From an uncultured bacterium (lineage in GTDB: Bacteria; Verrucomicrobiota; Kiritimatiellia; RFP12; UBA1067), in the NCBI GenBank assembly GCA_902764415.1, contig CACWVU010000021.1, forward strand, positions 1-44,770: a DNA stretch of 44,770 nt. The letters are read 5' to 3'. The translations under genes and the position numbers were made by a program. Of the stretch, positions 42,221-44,770 are shown one piece after another; position 1 is the stretch's first letter, and each line of letters starts with the position of its first letter. The notes beneath the pieces are model-generated. The model was not told the DNA's origin, searched no databases, and saw nothing but the letters and a program-made list of their open reading frames with translations.

Positions 42221-42988
42221 ATGGCAGCTAATCTCAAGGGCAAGACGGCAATCGTCACCGGCGCTGCGCGCGGAATCGGCGCGGCAATCGCGAAGGAGCT
42301 CGCGTCGCGCGGTGCGGACGTCGCAATCTGCGACCTCAAGGAGGAATGGTGCGCCGACACCGTCGCCGCGCTCGCGGCGCTGGGCGTGAAGGCGAAGGGC
42401 TACGGCGTCAACGTGGCGGTCTCGGCCGAGGTCGACGCCTGCGTCAAGGCCGTCCTCGCCGACTTCGGCAAGGTCGACATCATGGTCAACAACGCCGGCA
42501 TCACCAAGGACGGTCTCCTGATGCGCATGTCCGACGAGGACTGGGACGCCGTCCTCAACGTCAACCTGAAGGGCACCTTCCTCTTCACCCGCGCCGTCTC
42601 GCGCCCGATGATGAAGAACAAGGCGGCGGACGGCGCGCAGCTCGGCGGCTCGATCATCAACATCGCGTCCGTGGTCGGCATCATGGGCAACGCCGGCCAG
42701 GCCAACTACACCGCGTCCAAGGGCGGCGTTATCGCGCTCACCAAGACGACCGCCAAGGAGCTCGGCTCGCGCAACATCCGCTGCAACGCCGTTGCCCCCG
42801 GCTTCATCCAGTCGAAGATGACCGACGTCCTGCCCGACGAAGTGAAGAAGGCGTACATGGACACCATCCCGCTCCGCCGCTTCGGCACCGCCGAGGACAT
42901 CGCCAAGGCGGTGGCCTGGCTTGCCGGCGACGACGCCGCCTACGTCACCGGCCAGATCATCTCGGTCAACGGCGGCATGATCGGCTAA
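42221..42988 (+). CDS. fabG: 3-oxoacyl-ACP reductase FabG-like SDR
   Basis: 255 residues. GGAG precedes the ATG. The NADP motif VTGAARGIGAAIAKELASRG, NNAG in MVNNAGITKDGLLMRMSDED, the Tyr-Lys pair in YTASKGG, and RCNAVAPGFIQSKMTDVLPD match FabG closely. It reduces 3-ketoacyl-ACP in fatty acid synthesis. No other fab genes lie nearby, so a related reductase role is possible. Confidence 0.9.
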   Translation: MAANLKGKTAIVTGAARGIGAAIAKELASRGADVAICDLKEEWCADTVAALAALGVKAKGYGVNVAVSAEVDACVKAVLADFGKVDIMVNNAGITKDGLLMRMSDEDWDAVLNVNLKGTFLFTRAVSRPMMKNKAADGAQLGGSIINIASVVGIMGNAGQANYTASKGGVIALTKTTAKELGSRNIRCNAVAPGFIQSKMTDVLPDEVKKAYMDTIPLRRFGTAEDIAKAVAWLAGDDAAYVTGQIISVNGGMIG

Positions 42989-43007
42989 GGTAAGGAGCGG
43001 AATAGAC

Positions 43008-44051
43008 ATGAAGATTCTCGTCACTGGCGGAGCCGGCTACATCGGCAGCCACACCGTCGTCGAGCTTTTGAACGCCGGCCACGAAGTCGTCGTGGTCGAC
43101 AACCTCTGCAACAGCTCGAAGAAGTCGCTTACGCGCGTGAAGCGCATCACCGGCAAGAAGCCGGCCTTCTACCGCGTCGACATCCGCGACGCGAAGAAGC
43201 TCGACGCCGTCCTCGACCGCGAAGGACCGTTCGACGCCGCCATCCACTTCGCCGCGCTCAAGGCCGTCGGCGAGTCGACCCAGATCCCGCTCAAGTACTA
43301 CGCCAACAACCTCGGCGGAACTTTCACCCTCCTCGACCGCCTCGGCGCGCATGGCTGCAAGAACATCGTCTTCTCCTCCTCCGCCACCGTCTACGGCGAG
43401 CCGAAGACCGTGCCGATCCGCGAGGATTTCCCCACCCCCGGCTGCACCAACCCGTATGGCTGGACGAAGCTCATGATGGAGCAGGTGTTCAAGGACGTGC
43501 AGAAGGCCGATCCCGAGTGGAACGTCGTCCTGCTTAGGTACTTCAACCCGATCGGCGCGCACAAGTCCGGGCTGATCGGCGAAGACCCGGCGGGCATCCC
43601 CAACAACCTCCTGCCATACGTCGCCCAGGTCGCGGTCGGTCGCCGTCCCGAGCTCAATGTCTTCGGCGACGACTACCCGACGCCAGACGGCACCGGAGTG
43701 CGCGACTACATCCACGTCGTCGACCTCGCCATCGGCCACCTGAAGGCGATCGAGAAGCTTGAGCGCGAGCCGAAGCTGGGGCTTAAGATCTACAACCTCG
43801 GCACCGGCCACGGATATTCCGTGCTGCAGGTCGTAAAGGCGTTCGAGAAGGCGTCGAAGCGTCCGGTGCCGTACAAGATCTGTCCGCGGCGCCCCGGCGA
43901 CATCGCCGAGTGCTGGGCCGATCCGTCGCTCGCGGCGAAGGAACTCGGCTGGAAGGCCGAGCGCGGCATCGACGAGATGTGCGCCGACGCCTGGCGCTGG
44001 CAGAAGAAGAATCCGTATGGCTACGCCGGGAAGGGCGGCAAGGTGGAGTGA
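43008..44051 (+). CDS. galE: UDP-glucose 4-epimerase
   Basis: 347 residues. GGAG precedes the ATG. NAD motif VTGGAGYIGSHTVVELLNAG, catalytic NPYGWTKLMMEQ, and LRYFNPIGAHKSGLIGEDP are typical of GalE. It interconverts UDP-glucose and UDP-galactose, and could use galactose released by the GH27 enzyme at 10.6 kb. It overlaps the next gene by GTGA. Confidence 0.95.
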   Translation: MKILVTGGAGYIGSHTVVELLNAGHEVVVVDNLCNSSKKSLTRVKRITGKKPAFYRVDIRDAKKLDAVLDREGPFDAAIHFAALKAVGESTQIPLKYYANNLGGTFTLLDRLGAHGCKNIVFSSSATVYGEPKTVPIREDFPTPGCTNPYGWTKLMMEQVFKDVQKADPEWNVVLLRYFNPIGAHKSGLIGEDPAGIPNNLLPYVAQVAVGRRPELNVFGDDYPTPDGTGVRDYIHVVDLAIGHLKAIEKLEREPKLGLKIYNLGTGHGYSVLQVVKAFEKASKRPVPYKICPRRPGDIAECWADPSLAAKELGWKAERGIDEMCADAWRWQKKNPYGYAGKGGKVE

Positions 44052-44659
44052 CGGCGCTCGACGCCATCCTCGACGGCTTTGAATCCGCGCTCGAGCTCGA
44101 GCGCGAACTCGGCAACAGGATCGTCCCCTGCGACCGCAAGCTGCTCGCGCCGCTTGCGGAGGCGAGTCAGGTTTTGGCTTCGCCGCCGCTCGCTGGTGTC
44201 GGCGCCAAAACGCCCTCATCTAGAATTCTAGGGAATCTAGAAGCCCTAGAAGCTCCGCCTCCCGCAAAACCGCGAACCGCGAGCCACGAATCGCGAGACA
44301 TCCTCTTCGTCCATCATCGTCCGTTCACGGAGCGGGCCCAGGCGCTGATGGACAATATCATCAAGGCGATGAAGCTCTGGGAGGGACAGTACCAGGTGGT
44401 GTTTGGAGGCGGACCGCTGCCGCCGGCGAAGGTTTGCGTAGTCCTGGGCTCCAATGCGCTGGGACAGATTATGCCCGGCGGGGCGTGTCAGCCTGGCAGC
44501 TGGACGAAGACGCCATCGGGTGCCGATGCGCTCGTCACCTACTCGCCTGAATTCATACTCCGCTTCAGCGATGGCTCGAAGGAGCAGAAGGAATGCAAGA
44601 GGAAGATGTGGGACTCGCTCAAGTCCGCCCTGTCCCGCGCCGGTCTCCCGTTCCCATAG
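44048..44659 (+). CDS. Degenerate family-4 uracil-DNA glycosylase-like protein
   Basis: 203 residues from a GTG overlapping the galE stop. The end (PPAKVCVVLGSNALGQIM, then VTYSPEFILR and KRKMWDSLKSALSRAGLPFP) follows the C-terminus of type-4 UDGs as found in Verrucomicrobia. Key features are missing: the GExPG catalytic loop is replaced by FVHHRPF, the His of the PTYHPAYLL motif is Ser, the asparagine/proline-rich central segment is deleted, and the Fe-S cysteines do not line up. Residues about 57-82 are encoded by short repeats (44219-44253 and 44270-44297). It is probably not an active glycosylase, yet the frame is intact. Confidence 0.7.
   Translation: MTALDAILDGFESALELERELGNRIVPCDRKLLAPLAEASQVLASPPLAGVGAKTPSSRILGNLEALEAPPPAKPRTASHESRDILFVHHRPFTERAQALMDNIIKAMKLWEGQYQVVFGGGPLPPAKVCVVLGSNALGQIMPGGACQPGSWTKTPSGADALVTYSPEFILRFSDGSKEQKECKRKMWDSLKSALSRAGLPFP
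44219..44253 (+). repeat. CTAG-rich palindromic repeat in the UDG-like gene
   Basis: CTAGAATTCTAG (44220-44231) is a perfect 12-nt palindrome. CTAGGG (44228-44233) and CCCTAG (44244-44249) form a second inverted pair. The stretch is read in frame. Confidence 0.75.
44270..44297 (+). repeat. Imperfect CCRCGAR heptamer array in the UDG-like gene
   Basis: CCGCGAA, CCGCGAG, CCACGAA, TCGCGAG: a diverged relative of the arrays at 4136-4174 and 4594-4621. It is translated as PRTASHESR. Confidence 0.7.
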
Positions 44660-44675
44660 CTGTTCCCCAACCACC

Positions 44676-44694
44676 CCCTTGCGCTCCGCAAGGG
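44676..44694. terminator. Hairpin after the UDG-like gene
   Basis: CCCTTGCG and CGCAAGGG form a perfect 8-bp stem around CTC. AAATAT follows rather than a T-run. Its 5' arm also contains TTGCGC, which could serve as -35 for the promoter at 44703. Confidence 0.5.
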
Positions 44695-44708
44695 AAATAT
44701 GATATACT
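44679..44708 (+). promoter_or_regulatory. Promoter for the next unit to the right
   Basis: TTGCGC (44679-44684), 18-nt spacer, then TATACT (44703-44708) with TG before it (TGATATACT). Confidence 0.55.
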
Positions 44709-44739
44709 ACGCATTTGTTCGCCCAAATCCGGGCGGGCG

Positions 44740-44753
44740 TCGTTCTTTGACAA
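44740..44753 (+). promoter_or_regulatory. boxA-like antitermination signal at the right edge
   Basis: CGTTCTTTGACAAC resembles boxA of rRNA leaders (TGYTCTTTAAMA). With the promoter just upstream and no start codon in the remaining bases, this may be the leader of an rRNA operon lying beyond the window. Confidence 0.4.
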
Positions 44754-44770
44754 CCGGGAGTTGGAGATTA

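Overview
The window reads as chromosomal DNA of a high-GC member of the PVC superphylum, most likely Kiritimatiellota or a gut-type Verrucomicrobiota. This is an inference from gene content: a Ser/Thr kinase paired with an ECF sigma factor, a BspA-type leucine-rich-repeat/LamG surface protein, a secreted GH27 alpha-galactosidase, a secreted SGNH esterase, and a REP-associated (RAYT) transposase. No rRNA is present to confirm it. Forty-two protein genes can be supported, plus one doubtful small ORF and one tRNA-Ser(UGA). Nearly all lie on the plus strand, in tight operons with many ATGA, GTGA and TTGA start/stop overlaps.

Layout. 0-1.0 kb: two AT-richer small membrane-associated proteins. 1.2-10.4 kb: dnaG, then a MoxR / DUF58 / BatD-like / BatA-like stress ATPase module, interrupted by a repeat-flanked four-helix-bundle gene, then a CPA2 antiporter and gluQRS. 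10.4-14.1 kb: tRNA-Ser, alpha-galactosidase, an EamA transporter and a Nudix hydrolase. 14.1-21.7 kb: an accessory segment of visibly lower GC with kinase, ECF sigma factor, AAA/DUF4143 ATPase, duplicated LRR-LamG-LRR secreted protein and a RAYT transposase. The transposase carries an extra DprA/LOG-like domain and is bracketed by near-identical hairpin repeats. 21.8-30.6 kb: a proteostasis block of dnaK, groES, groEL, htpG, a three-repeat Cys/His mini-protein, a cysteine desulfurase, an HMA-like lipoprotein and htpX. 30.6-36.1 kb: DUF456, a MOP-type transporter, an AmmeMemoRadiSam radical SAM enzyme, a two-domain SGNH esterase/VanX dipeptidase, and queC. 36.2-40.3 kb: a TPR protein with ExbB- and ExbD-like proteins and a TonB-position protein, then pyrE. 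40.4-44.7 kb: YihY, RmlD-like reductase, FabG, GalE and a degenerate family-4 uracil-DNA glycosylase-like protein. The right edge carries a promoter and a boxA-like leader, suggesting that an rRNA operon may start just outside.

Non-coding signals are the most unusual part. Nine transcription units share a near-identical extended -10 element (TGnTATAAT) with little or no -35. In five of them the start codon lies only 8-9 nt beyond the -10 hexamer, which predicts leaderless mRNAs. dnaK is preceded by a near-consensus sigma-54 promoter. Short tandem repeats (a 12-mer, heptamers, a 9-mer) recur around and inside genes, and in at least three genes they are translated in frame.

No single complete new system is proven. 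The best candidates are the RAYT fusion with its flanking hairpins, the kinase/ECF/adhesin segment, the esterase-VanX fusion, and the Cys/His triple-repeat protein attached to the chaperone block.
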